A DNA stretch of 64,000 bases. Origin: Micrasema longulum (Eukaryota; Arthropoda; Insecta; Trichoptera; Brachycentridae). The notes below the pieces were generated by a model, which saw nothing but the letters and a program-made list of their open reading frames with translations, was not told where the DNA came from and searched no databases. Made by a program: the position numbers and the translations under genes. This document shows, piece by piece, positions 41,218 to 56,200 of this stretch; positions within the stretch are counted from its first letter, which is position 1; every line of letters starts with the position of its first letter. The DNA is taken from assembly GCA_022494885.1 (NCBI GenBank), contig JAGVSM010002435.1, forward strand, positions 124,001 to 188,000, read 5' to 3'.

Positions 41218-44200
41218 CTGAGGAATGTAAAATATCATCATATAGTAAATAATGTACATCGATTGCCGTCGCACATTCATTTTATAAACAAAGGTATAAC
41301 ATACCTGAGTGTTCTGAGTGGGGATCTGTAAAGCGAGTGCCATACTGTTGACATCGAATCCGTCATCGAGAGCTATTAAAGCTCCGTGTACTCCTGATTC
41401 TAATAGATTATTGGAATATTCCTGCAATAAAATATTTCATTTTCAATACTAACAGACTTTAGAATCTAACATTTCATTGGATAGAAGTTGGAGATATGTA
41501 AGAGGGAAACGGCGTTGAGGATCGGATGTGTATAAATTACATTGTTAATACAAGATACAATACAGATTGCAGACATGCAGCGTGAGAGTCGTAGGATTGA
41601 ACTGATGGTTCCCCCTTCTTCAAGTATAGTAGTATAAAGCTCTTTTCTGTCACAAAAACAAAATGTTCCTAATAAAAATAAAGTAATTGCGACATCCTTT
41701 CATCGATGTTGCATCGGATACCATATTTAATATTTTATTTTAGTAAGTCCGGTGTGCTCCACTCCTAAATATGTATTTTTATTGAGATAATTTATATTAA
41801 TTGTTTCCTATTAATTTGAGTTAATTTACATTGAATTTTTCTATTAGTTTTATATTTGGGCAAAGAAGCTATTTTTTTAAAATACCCTCATGCAAGTCAA
41901 AATGTGACAGGAAAGATCTTATTTTATATTTATTTGGTGATGAAAATCAGCCACCGCATATCCTCTTTAGGCCTTACTATAAATTACTACAGATATACAA
42001 ATTTAAAAAATAAAATATGGTTAATAAACAAAATCTTCGAATTTTTAAAAGTTTGAATTTGAATATTAGGTGTACAAATAAGTTTCCGCCGTTTTTTATA
42101 AAAAATTGGGCATTTATTATGAAAGGATGGGACCTTATGTTTTATTCGAAGCATTGTTCATCACTTGCCACTACTTTTCCCCATCTTTCTGGCAGCATAC
42201 GGATACCGCATCGGGAGAATGCTTCATCTTTTGAGGCTATCCACAAATCAACCCAATTTTTGGTATCCTCATATGATGTGAAGTGCTGCTCAGCCAGGCC
42301 ATGTGCCATCGATCTGAACAAGTAGTAGTCCAAAGAGGCAATGTCTGGTGAATACGGCGGGCGCAGAAAAACTTACCAATTGAGTGTTTCCAAATAGGTT
42401 TTGACTGGCGCCGCAACATGTGGACGAGCATTATCATGCAGTAGAATAACTTTGTCGTGTCTGGAGTAGTAGTGGGCGCGCTTTCCATTGAGTACTCGAC
42501 TCAAACTCACCAACTGTGTTCGGTAGACAGCTCCAGTATTGGTTTTGTTCAATTTGAGCACCAATATAACCATAATACACGACACCAAGCTGATATCACC
42601 GAATACACAACAGGGGTTTTTTCCATGAATGTTTGGCTTAGCTGTAGATGTTGAAGCATGGCTGAGTGGTCCCCATGATTTCTTCCTTTTTGGATTTTAA
42701 TAGTTATTTAAACTTTTGAAACAACGCTCGACAAATTCTTTCATTTAAGTTGGTTTCACCATATGCTTTTACAAGTAATCAATGCGCCTCAGTTGCTGAT
42801 TTCTTTAAATTGAAAAGTAAATCAAAAGTTCCTACAAATTACTTAAAATTATTTGGCTTAAAATTCGACATTTTCGCACACAAAAGAAAATATATTATTA
42901 TACTGATAAAAATTCACTAATATTTCCAGATTATGTTGTTGACAGATGTCCACCTTACGATAATGGTGTTTTACATCTGCCAACTTTAACCATAACCTAC
43001 TGGTGGCGCCAACTTTTGTCAAACAGAGGAAACTTCTTTGTATACCTAATACTTTTTCATACAAGTTTTTATCACATTCTTTTAAACTGATTGTATCAAA
43101 GGTGCTATAAGAAGGTATTGTCGTATTTAGGAAAATTATTAAAATGAATATTTTAGACCTACCAGATTATATAAGATTTTATTTTGTTAATATAGAAATA
43201 TTCATTCTGTGAAAATGGATATAAACCAGTGCCGCAGGCCAACACCTTAATAGAGAAAAATAGTTTTGGGAGTTGGCTGGGGTCTGGCATTTATTGATTC
43301 TTTTCAATTTTGCAAAATTCACTTATACTTAAATAAAATAATGAAAATTTAAAAAAACCACTTATGTCAAAAAACAAAATAAATTTTGTAAAGTACATTT
43401 TTTGTAATTGTGCTGTGACTGACTGCAGCATGGTGCAAATTTATTAATAAAACCCAGCAACATTTGTTAAATAAATCAGTTCAACACTCAAAAATCTTTC
43501 CTTCACTTCTACTTCTACAATTCAACTTCTCTCCAAGCTCCACGAATCGTCGACCGCTTTGTTCTGCAGCCCTGATCTTAACTTCGTCCCAGACCTGGCC
43601 ATCAGTGCCTCCTGCTTCCAGACCGCTGGGTATGCCAGGCTCTAGATGTCTAGACACTAAGTGTTTGAAGGGCTAAATGAGGAGGTTCTGTGCCGCAGAC
43701 CTTTCAGCTGAAGCAGGATACCGGGCGATCAGCACCAGGCTGCAACATTTCCCTGAAATTGGGAATCCCCCTCTTGCAGGGCTACATCAAAAGGAAAGGT
43801 CGAAGCCAGGTGTACGGTCCTTGTATTCGTCTTACCACAGATCACAGGGTCCCGCTGTTGCTAGCTACGTGCTGTTTCAGTCTCGGCCTTGCAACTCAAG
43901 TCCAGGAACTGGAAAAGTAGGGCCGGGGGATTTTTGTTTTGCCTTGTGACTGCTCGGCACCCTTTCGGTCCAGGCACAGACACGCGTCGGCAACAGATGC
44001 AATATATTTTTTTCAATATTTTGTGTTAAATATAGTACATGTAGACATACATTACTATGCAGGACAGTTGAGCACTGAAAACTTATACTGATCTCTAAAC
44101 CAGAATTAGATATTTCCTCTAAATTAAGTAGTATTTATATTTATATATATATGATAATATACACACATGTAAACAACATTAGATACAAACAAAATAATAT

Positions 44201-47200
44201 TAAAAGATGAATTCCGAGTCTTACTTTAAGCCCAATTTGAGCTATCCATCTAATGAGACGTTCATTTGTCCAGACCAGGACATCTTGCACCACATTTTCA
44301 GTAGCTCTTCGTCTATCTTCTAATGCTGATCTGGAGTAGTTTAATCTCTTTAGACACAATATACCAAACTGTAGACTCGTTCTGCAATAAATAGATTTCA
44401 ATATTAGGATACCGCATAAAACTATGTACCTTAGAAAGCATACATCTTGTGTAAAAATCTCACCTATGAAAACTATCCACCATTTTAAGTTGCGTTCTTA
44501 AATCTCTCTTGGTGAGATGATCTAACATTCTTGCATCGACTAGACATTCCATGAAGGTAGTTCGGTATTGAGGCATTCCTAGAAAAGAAACACAGAATAA
44601 AATTGCACTGGTCTTATTACTGATTACTGTAATTACTATTTAAAATGTGCTCAAATGGGGCATACCCACAAGGCTGATTTTAGTGATTTTCACTAACCAG
44701 AACCACAACCCAGTTCACCTAAGTACTAATTATCATTATTATTCTATTGTTTTGCACCACAACAGGCCAGAAGGCCCACTTACAGCGATTAATTACAACA
44801 CAGAACACCCAGGCTTGAGAAAAAATACATGCAATTTTTGTGTTCTCACTGGGAATCGAACACTACACCACGTTTCAGTCACTACATCATGGATATTTTT
44901 TTCATCAGTATGCCTAAATTGTTGAAGACAAGTAGTGGAATTTCTGTATTTAATTTTTAATGTTTAGATCTTGATCTTGTCTTGATATCCCTTATGTTTG
45001 TCAATGCTTCTTTTCTTATTTTTAAATGTTTTTGACTATTCTTATATTGTAATATCAATGAATTGTATAAATGGACAATGTCTGTAAATAAATAAATGTT
45101 GTGCACACGGGGCCATGGTAAACATCACCGTTGTTTCCCTATCTGCGCCCAGTGGTGTCCAATGAGGAAGTTCAGTGGTATTTTTATTTGTTAATAGACT
45201 ATCAAACGTAGCCAAAAAAAATTTTTATTTAAAAAAATAAATATAAGCATTCATATAATTTACCCAAATATTAAAATTTCAGTGGCCATTTTCAATAAGT
45301 TACAAACAACTCAATATAAGAAAATAGAAATAAGCTGGGGTAGAGTGGGGTTCGAACCCCGGACCTCTGATCCGTGAGTCTGCAACACTAGCCACGGGAC
45401 CACAACCCAATTTAGTTTTTTTATTTTTATGTATCGTATTATCAGCGCTATGATTATTTATAGTCTTCTAATTTTGAAATTACTCCGCTTGTGGCGTGAA
45501 AATACCCTATCATGTGCAGATCACATATTTGTCTGATAGCAGAATGGAAAAAATAACCATGCATTTTGTCATCAAAGTGTCGCAATGCGGTGTGTGGTGT
45601 ATAGTTACCGAGGGAGCGAAGCCAGGTGTTGCCCACCCACTCATGGTTCATGTCCCCGAAGGCGAGCGTCGTGCGTGCAGTGGGCGGCGCCGAGGGCGAC
45701 GTGAGCGACACCATCTCCTGGATGGCCAGGCGCAGCTTCAGGCGGTGCAGCGGGTTGCTGATGCCGATCTCGCGCTGGATCTCCTGGTCGCTGAGCGCGC
45801 TCATGATGGCGCCCGACTTGACGTTGGCCCGGCAGGCCGCCACGTACCAGGCGGGCATGCCCACCCACAGCTCCAGCCAGGCCACGATGGTGGGCCCGTT
45901 CCACAGCGCGAAGGGCGTCCCCGCCTTCATCGCCTCGCCCAGCAGCTCGTGCCGGTAATCCCGCTCCCTACTGCAACCATTGCCGTTACTAACCATCGTA
46001 CAATCCAATATCATGCATACTACTGAGTGATGAGTAAGTGAGTTATAGTGAGAAAAATAAGGAAAATAAATGTTTAATGATACACACATTTTAACAGGAA
46101 TTAAAAAACACAATTATAAATATAATAGTAATATCAGGAAGAGGATTTATGAAAGAAAGGGGAAATCGTGGGCTTAATACTATAAACATCTCAAAATAAT
46201 TTGTTTTTAGATAAAGGCGACCAAAATTTTTGCCTACATAAATTATCATGTTACTTCTACAAGGATAGTAATTAATGCATAATATATTGTTATCACAGGC
46301 AGCTCCGGATTGTAACACGATATCTGACATGGTAAACGAGCAATAATATGTCTAATGACAGCCCATGCATTGGAACGCTAAATCCACCATTGTTTTTATT
46401 TGTATACTGTTTTATATGTAACTAAATCACATAAATCCTGACTAATATTCTGCCAGTACACATGTTCAAAGTCACATTACAAACGAACATCATATTTCAT
46501 TTTATGTTATATTTGTTTAGTTTCTCGTATATATGTTTCTTCCTGTAACTGTTGTAATTGGCTTAGGCCGAATATGCATATATAATAAATAAATATCTGC
46601 GCATATATATATATTTTTTGTCTCCGTCCATTGTCCTATCCTACGAATTTCTGTTCACACGAGGACAATAGGTCCAATGCTGGGACAAGACAATATTGTG
46701 ATGTTCTCGTGTGAACGCTACTTAAGTAATGAGTAAGTTAATTAAAATGGAAAAGAAATGTAAAAAAAAAACATACATACTAATAATTTTACACTATGCA
46801 CATTTCTTTAAAAACATTTTCTTCCACCAAACCGATAAAATAAAAGTAGTCGATGAAAATTCTTGGTGGAAGTTCATTGTAATTTATTATAGAATTTAAA
46901 TTTGTGGATTTACATATCACTTGTCATTTATTTCTACAATAAAATTACAAAAACAGGTTATTTATATAATTTAAGTTTTAAAACATGTGAGAAAAAAAAA
47001 TAAAACAAAATGGATACAAAAATAGAACTAGCAATATGTGTATATGTACATTAATATCGATACTCTTTCCTATAGTCTTCAATCGGAAAAAGGAACAAAG
47101 AGAAATTAAAAATCATTTTAACAGGGATTAAACAATTTGATTGTAAATATAATATCGTCGCTTCGAAGGTAAAACTCATTAAGTACAGATTTATGGTCAC

Positions 47201-50200
47201 TGAGTTCTATATTTTTTAACAATCTCTAACAAAACTGTAATGAGTGAATTTATACAATCATAAACAGCCGTTTCGGATCGCTTGATGATTTCTTCATGCA
47301 AGAGATGGCTGAAAAATATAAAACTTTTCTACCATAAATCTGTACTTAATGAGTTTTATCTGTCAACTACATTGTGTATTACAATATTTGAGTTTGTCCA
47401 AATGTTTGTAGACAAAAGACTGGATTTCACCCCCTCAGGAGTCATTAAGATTAACAAATTACAACAGGGATGGAGAATACCTTAAACAAGGGAATATGGA
47501 AGTCTAGGCATTTACAGGGCTTATGACTTGTCGTTGGCTGGTTTAAGTGGCCACTTTACACACTGTTTAACATTCACCATTTTGCCTATGTCTGAACATC
47601 TATATTTCTTCAATTCTTCCATTTGTTGATTTTAGTGAAGTTAAAGAACTGAAACCTTTATTGTTGTGAAGAAATTCATCTGACTGAATTATTTTACATA
47701 CTAGGCAACGTCTGAAAACAATTTTCTAATTTTTAAACTTCTTCTTGGACCAGTTGGTTTCATTACAATATTTATATAAACATAGGCAAAATGGTGAATG
47801 TTAAACAGTGTGTAAAGTGGCCACTTAAACCAGCCAACGACAGGTTATTCACACGAGAGGTAGTATTATACATGATCAATATAGTGCAGGCTATTGGTAA
47901 AATAAACCAAAGTAGAGAAGAAAATGCCGAACACTCCTCTAGTGGAACGGAAGGCCTGTTGACTACTGCCAACAGGCCGGCTTCTCCTGAAGAGTTTTGA
48001 GTGGTTTCCTCTCCACATAAGCAAATGCTGAGAAGTTCCTGATTGGCCCACATTAGTATATCCCTCCTGATCCCAACAGTTTAGATAAATTTAAAGAAAT
48101 TTAATTGCAGAAAAATCCACTTTTGAAATATAAACCTTGTATATTATAAGCAAGGTAAATAATAAAGCAACTCCCATACAAAAAAAATAAAATTTAAAAA
48201 AAGCCAACGACAGGTCATATGGCTAGACTTCCATAGACTTAGACTTCCAAATGCCTAGACTTCCATATTCCCTTGTTTAAGGTATTCTCCATCCCTGTTG
48301 TAATTTGTTACATTATATATGTTTATGCAACAACAAAAACAAGAAGATAAGTTAAATATTAGATTAATAATTAAAAATACTATCAAGTAATGAAATAATT
48401 TATTCATAAGTTATATAAATAATATATCAACAATATTTTGAGTTTGTCAAAATTTTTGTAGACAAGGAGTGGATTCAACTCCCTGGGGAGCTGTTTATAA
48501 TAACATATTACAACAGAGATGAAGAACATTTAAAAGAAGGTTATTTAGAAGGTTTCAGCTCTTTAACTTCACAAACATCAACATATGAAAGAATTGAAGG
48601 AATAGAATGCCAAAATATAGGCAGAGAATGGTGAATGTTGCTAATAAGTGTGTACAATTTAAACTGTTTTCATTGACAGGTCATAAGCCTTGTAGATGCC
48701 TAGACTTCTAAATAACCTTCTCTTAAATGTTCTTCATCTCTGTTGTAATATGTTAAATAATATATGGCTAAAACAGGTTCATTTTTTCCCCCTGAATGAG
48801 TTTAATAGAATGGAATAATAAAAACTATGAAAATGTGAATGCCTGTCTTTTAAATTGTAGTAAATAAATATGGGGTCACGGCTGGAAAAAAAAAACAGTC
48901 AAAATGTGATGATTGCTGCAAAGAACTTGTTTCTGTCAGTTCAAGAAATGAGTTTTCAAAATTATTTAAAGCAGACATTTTTGTTTGTTTTTCTGCGATT
49001 GTATGTAAAAATATATTTATATTAATTGAAAAACTATTTAATTAATTATATGAACCCATTGCCCGACAAATAAGGTTTTATTAGTCCTTTTACTCTTCCG
49101 TAATACATAGTAGTAAAAAAAAAACTTCTTCAATTTTTGCAGTCTCTCAGATACTGCTAGTGCTATTCTGGAATGCGATTGGAAACGTCAGTAAGAAGTG
49201 CGAACAATACACGGCATTACAACCCAAAAGAACACTATCAGCATTGTTGTAATATTTTACGAGTTGTGAAACTGTGCCGTTCGGAAAAATGACGTACCCC
49301 TTTTTCTGGCGTCCATAGTCCGCTGACTTAGCCTGGGAATTAGTCTGTCTAGAGAGGGTGGAGGGGGGTGGGCCGGTCATCTCATCATCCACAAGGCCAT
49401 ACCCACCCAACTGGGACAGTCCACTCATGGCCGATACTGAACCCAGCTCTCCCCCTAGAGAGTCCTTTCCGCCTTTCGCCTAAATAAAACACAAAAACAC
49501 TTCTACAGAAATTGAAACATTACTCTCATGATCTGATAGCAGACTGAATTTGGAGGCGGGCAGAACAGGAGAACTAAAAGTATATATTAAACAGGTACTG
49601 AGTCCAAATTAAAAAAAAAAAAATAATAACCCTAGATAATTAACTATTAATTGCCTTAATTAATTAATTCATTCATTAATTACTCATAATTAACTACTTA
49701 ATCAGGGTATGTAGATATCTTAGCAGAGAAACATTACTGAGAAAGGAATAAAAATGTAAAGATATATATATATATAAACCAGGTTGTGGTCCTGTGGTAG
49801 TATTGTGGACTCACGGGCCAAAGGTCAGAGGTTCAAATCCCACTCTATCACAACTCGATTTCCATTTTTATAGCACAAGTTATTTACGACTTTTAGGAAA
49901 TGGTCTGAAAATTTAAATATTTGAGCAAATAATTAGAACTCAAGTATTTCTCTTTATAAAAAAATTAAACAATATACCTTTTGACGATGGATTTTCTATT
50001 TTACATATTTTTTTACTAACATCAAAAAGGAAAAATAAGTTACTTTTTTGAAAATATATTAAGGATCTTGAAACAAAATTGTGTAATCTTATTGAGAAAT
50101 TAAAAATACTTTTAGAAACGAAAAATCAATCTTGCCGGCGCAACAATGAAATTCTGTTTGTCAAATTCTCTTCCATCTGTTAATTCGTTTTTAATGAAGG

Positions 50201-53200
50201 AAGGATTAGTTCATATATGACAGACTTCATTGTGCAGATGTTACATTTTTAACTTTCTTCTCACATGTGCTCACCTGTAAAGTTCTGCAGGAATTTGTAT
50301 ACTTCATATAATTTTTGGTCATTAAGTGGGTAGCACATAAATTTATAATCATTTTTCATTAAAATAGCTAGATAATAGAATGGTTTATATAAAAAAAGTA
50401 ATGGTACCTTTTCTTTTTTGCTGAAAAATCTCCCCAGCGAGCTCTTGATGCCCCTTTTCTTGTGGTGGTGCGCTGCGGCAGCAGCCTGCGCAGCGCCCAT
50501 TGCCCCCATACCGGGGGCCCCCATCAGCCCGAGGGACTCCTGGCTCGAGCTACCGCACAAACAGACAACAAGGGTCACTCTAGCCTCCTAAGGGGTGCCA
50601 CACACTCAGCGGGAAATTAACAGATTAGATGCTATATTCATGATACGCTCCACACTATCAAATATGAGGCTTTCAACCTCTAAAGCAGTATGGCTGCATA
50701 AAAGCAGTACTAGCTTTCTAAGTTGATCATTAATGCGTGGGCTATTTGTAGCTGGCAGAGCTGGCACATGCGCTGGCACATATGCTGGTCATTGCATCCA
50801 CACGTTGGTCCAGTATTTAGTATGCTAAAAACTACAGGACACACAATTTTTTGTGTGCTTTTGACGTCCGCACATTGGCTAGCACCAACATAGGAGCCGT
50901 CTTTAGATAACAAACAACTGAGTTGAGAGATTTTTCTTTTTTTTCTTTAAACAATTAAACATGTTTTCAATGGATTCAGAGGGAAGCAACGGTTCCAAAA
51001 CTATATAAAAAATACTGCGACATGGTTTAAAAGTCAGATAACTTCCAGTGCGGAGTACATCAAAAATAAATATTAGAAACTAGCAAATACATTTTTTTAA
51101 AACTCTCGATAGAGGCTAACTAAATAACCAAGTTAAATTTATGAAAATATGCGGTCTAAAGCGAACTAAAATATATGTATACGGAATAGACATAAACAGT
51201 GCATGAATAAAAAGGGTTATCTGATTATTCTCAAATTATATAACCTAAGAAGTATTCATTACTGTACGAATTGTCTTTTTGAATTTTCAACTAAAAGTAC
51301 ACAACAACACCAAACATTTCTAGCTTATTCTCAACAGTAATATAACAAATCGAAATTTGCTCCAATGAATTAATATCACCCATTTCGTAATATTGTTTAT
51401 TCAAAAGTAATATTGAACAAGATCACATTACATATAGTCAATGTAACATATTGATGCACAGGGCATCGGATGATGAAATAAGTTACTGCTATAATAGTTG
51501 AGACTGTCGTTGATTGTACATCCGGATCGAGTTTTAATGCTAAAGTCAGTAGATCGACTAGTCAGTGAACTAAAGCTGCTGTAGTAGGGAGTGTAGTGGT
51601 GTTGTTGCTCTAGTCTCGTTATGGAAGGGTATGGAGACGAAATGCACCTGTGAATCGGGAAGCCTGATATCGTTCCTGAACCTCCAGTCCTTCTGATAGC
51701 GTGCAATATTACAAAACAATTACATTTGGAAATACATATTATAACAATCTGTAAATAAATTTATTTCCCAAAAATATATAGAATTTACAATAAAAAATAT
51801 TTTATAATATGATGTTTACTACATTCATAGGATAAATTATTTGCAATTTTTAGGAATGTACCGCTGAGGTAATCCTTGGAGGAATAATTACATTTTCACT
51901 TTGTAAATAAAATATATTTTTCTCTTTCAAAAGAATTTGAAATGTCACCACTTTTTTGTGTTCTAAAAAGAAATGTTTTGATTATTCAGGAAAACAATGC
52001 ACACAAAGTATATTTTAGAATGAGGAAGTTCAGTGTTACTGGGAATTGGATCTAAACAACGTTTTCTTAAATGCGGTAAAAATTTGTGAAGTTTCTCTAA
52101 AATGTATGAAAAAATTTATAAAAATGAACTACTTTAAATGATGTCACAAGTTCTTCTAAATCAACCAATGATAAGAGTGTTGCGATATATTTCTGGTTTC
52201 CAGCAAGATAACCCACCAATCAGGACAACTCACCGAAGAAAACTAGTGACGTCACACGCGGAATAATTAAAAAATTACAAAAGTTTGAAAAATCAAAGTG
52301 ACGATAACACGATGCATAAAAATGAAAAAAAATAATTTTTGTCTTAGTTTGATAGTCATTGACAAATGAAAAATACATTAAAAAAACCTTTTTCCTCATT
52401 ATTCCGGCTTACACCATATCATTATACTGCTTTTCTTGGATTCATCTGATAAGTTGTATTAAAACAAAAAAACTCACATCTTCAAGATTTACTTATGAAA
52501 TTTTTTATACCTTCGTAACTGTTCTTGTTCATATTGTAAAGCTTGAGCTACTCTTTCCAGGCGAAGTGATCTTTGCGTAAGGGGAGAAGCTGCTCCTCCA
52601 GCACCAACGGTTTCTTCTGAACCACTGAGCTGTAGCTGAAATTATCATAATAATGATTATTATAATTATACATTTCCTTATAACACAGTACTCCACTAAA
52701 TTTACACTGATAATTATTGAAGTTCATTTAAAGAAAGGTATTTCAAAGATTTAATCTGACATTTCTAGTTGGAATTGCATTTTAATGATGTATTTAAAAA
52801 ATGTGGGATTATTACTTGTTGATTTTTTTTATATATTGACTGACAATTGGGTTCAGTCATAACCGAGAACACCAGTCTTAGGATGTCATTAAGAATGAAA
52901 TGGTGATGTTGGTCTGGCATATGAATGTTGCGAGTGATTGAAATATTTGAAAAAACCTTACAACTTGTACTTAAAAATCAGGTTAAGAATATGGCGTCCA
53001 AATCTAAGTGTATTTAATAAGTATTTTAAACACTGAATTTTCTTCAGGTTATTTTAGCAAATTAATGAATCAATTAAGATTTTTTCATTAAATTTACTAA
53101 AATAATTCAAAATCCCCAAATAAAAAATTCTAGCTTCAATTGTTATCAGTAGACCAAAAAAATATAGTGAACAAGGTAATAATAATTAGCTATGTAAATT

Positions 53201-56200
53201 TTGCATTAGTAGATTAGTTATCTATTATTGAATGCTATTGAATAATATTAAATAAAAATTCACATAAATTTTATTACATGGCTAATAATAATGGATGTGA
53301 AGTATTTAAGGGAAATCTTAAATATTTTTTAATATCTACAGTTTTGATTTACCAGGGATGAAAAATAATAAGTAATGCATTTTTATTTAATTGTAAACAT
53401 AACATTCTTAAATTATTCAAGTCAATTTGGTTATAAAATTATGAGTAATAATTCTAATGGGTTATTTATTAAGTACCCATTTCTCATGCAGAAACAAAAA
53501 AAAGCTGATGCATCTAAAGTTTTGGGACGGTATCAATTACTATTGCTAAATATTATTATAACTTAGAAGCGCGCAAGAACGTATTTTATGTAATGAGATT
53601 GTTTACTAAATATATTAAAAATAAAAACTAGGTTCACAATCCACTATGAAGGAACAGGCACCAGCAATATAATTTGAGGTGTTACAATCTGTTCGAGACA
53701 AAATATATTACACAATTTCATAGTTCTTCACAGCCAAATAAAACAAAACAGCTCAGCCAGTAAAGCAGCTCGCAAAGACACTTTTAAAGCCATGTCACAA
53801 GCAAATGCGAGATTCCTCTAATTACTTGAGAATTATGCAAGATAAGTTTAGAATTTAGTATTAACATATTAAATTGGTCAGAAATACATTTAGGTATAAA
53901 AACCCCACCGATGACTATATTAATTGAATAAAATATTACAAATGGTCTTCATGGGAGAACTGAGTTTAAAATACTGACATGGCAACATTTTAATAGATAT
54001 TTCATTTTCGCCAGATAGAAAATCAAATTGTTAACGTATAATCCCAGTGGGTAACATTTTCAATAATATAACTTCTGGAAAGTTGATTGCACATTAACGT
54101 TTCGAATAAAAAGAAAAACCTCCACTGTTATTATTTATACATTCTTATAGTACATAATATAATAATATATATGGCTTATTAATGTTAAGTGTTTTAGATG
54201 GTTAAAGTAAATTTATTGAGATGATAATAGTTAGATATATCCAAAACAAATAATACAATAGTTCACACACAAAACAATTTTGACATGTGAAATTCAATAG
54301 TATTAGACGCAACAATCTGACATGTCACATTTTTAACTAAGTATAGTCTGACCAAAGTCTGAGGTGTTGCAATAGCAGCGATCTTTTTAATTTAATTAGT
54401 CTATAACTGATGCGTAAATTTATGTCTATTTGTACCGTATTTTGTCATGCCAGGTCAGTACTGTAACAGTAGAATTGTTATTTCAAAGCAGAAAATCATT
54501 CATGTATCTAGACAAATCTAGTTGGGGCACTAAAATTATGTTACAGACGAAAAAAAAAACGCTATGTTGGTACAAGTACTAATAATCTAGATACCGTGAC
54601 ATGGAAGATATTTCACAATATCTTGTAATTGTGAATAAATTCATTAAAGGACACTATAATTGTTTTACTAAAGCGCATTACACACTGACATAATACTAGT
54701 TAGAATAAACCGATTTCACATTGTAATGTTCTTACATAAATTTACATTGAAAAGCCTAGGAAAACATAAATTTACAACTAAACATTGAACAAGATATAAA
54801 TGTAAACGCTCAATAAAACCTGTAAATTACAGTTTTTATAGTGTGCAGATTATACATACACATATGTGTAATATATGTAATATTTGTTATGTTCATGCTT
54901 TTCGTATCTGACATTAAGAATTATCTATTACCGATTAAAAATTATGTTATTCTGGTTGTTATTAAAGAGTTAAAAATTAATAATTGAAGCACATGCTAAG
55001 TACTGACTAATAATAGTACAAACAAATTGTAATAGTTTTTTAAAAAATAAACATGATTTACTTTTGAAAAAATATTTTCATGTTCAAAATATCAATGGAA
55101 AATAAATACAGATAAAAAAATAGTATCTGCATTTCCTTTTGTATTTCAGCACGATGAATATTTTGTGAATTTCTAAAATTTCTTGGACTAAGCATGCTGT
55201 TTTTGATAGGCGGGTAATTTGAAATTAGGTATCTAATTAACTTTTTTTTGCTGATGAAATCACAAACAAAACTAAAGAAAATATTTTAATTACAATTGCG
55301 GTTTTTACAATGCAAAACATACAGGAATAATATTTATAACCATGTATTTATTAACAGTTAGTAATTTTGTGTTGCTATTTAAGTGTATCAACGTCAATAC
55401 TTTAAATAAATAAATATTTAAAATTAATATAAAGATGGAAGAAATAATTGTTCCTGTGCGAATTCATTAATTAAAATTGTTATATTTAAATTTTTTTGAT
55501 TTTTACAATAGTATCGAATAATGTATAAATTGTGAGAAAAAAAACCAACTCGGAATCAATAAATAATTATTACTTCTCAGGAATGAAGTTATTAAGAAAA
55601 TGAATTTTTACAATCCATTTATTGACTTGGCGTTTATTTTGTAGAACTCCATATTATAATTTTGATATTAAAATCAAACACTGATTTAATAGTAGTAGAC
55701 TCACTGACTGGTTAAGTAGACTCAAATCAGTGTTTGATATTAATATTAAAATGATCAAAGATAGTAGTGAAAATTCAAGTGTTGGATTGGATTATGAAGT
55801 CACTTAACTTCCATAACCAAATAAATACCTAAATATCTTTTTGTATTACAGTGGAACTTCTATATTCATCGACCCTCATATTCATAATATTCGATAATCG
55901 TCACATTTTGATGACATTTTGTCCTTCCGCATTAGTTAGTATTTTACGTATTTGTCATCACTCCCACCGCCGGTACTGGCGCTGCGACCGTCTTAACTTT
56001 TGGCTATTTTGTTTTAATATAACCTTCTCCCTTTTCCACTTCTACTACTACGGTAGATACTATTTATGTATTACAATAAAGCCAAAGTTAACACATTTCT
56101 TTTTCCATTTATGTACCATTTTTAGGAGTTGGAAACATTAACTGAATTTCAGTTATTTACAATGGAAAAAAACTGTTTTTATAATTACCATATTCTATAT

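Noticed and set aside
45626..45958. Further open frames overlapping the liprin SAM1 exon (both strands)
   Set aside because: They are by-products of GC-rich codons; the family match is in one frame only.
53375..53566. Plus-strand frame in the liprin intron
   Set aside because: It is short, AT-driven and has no splice or promoter context.
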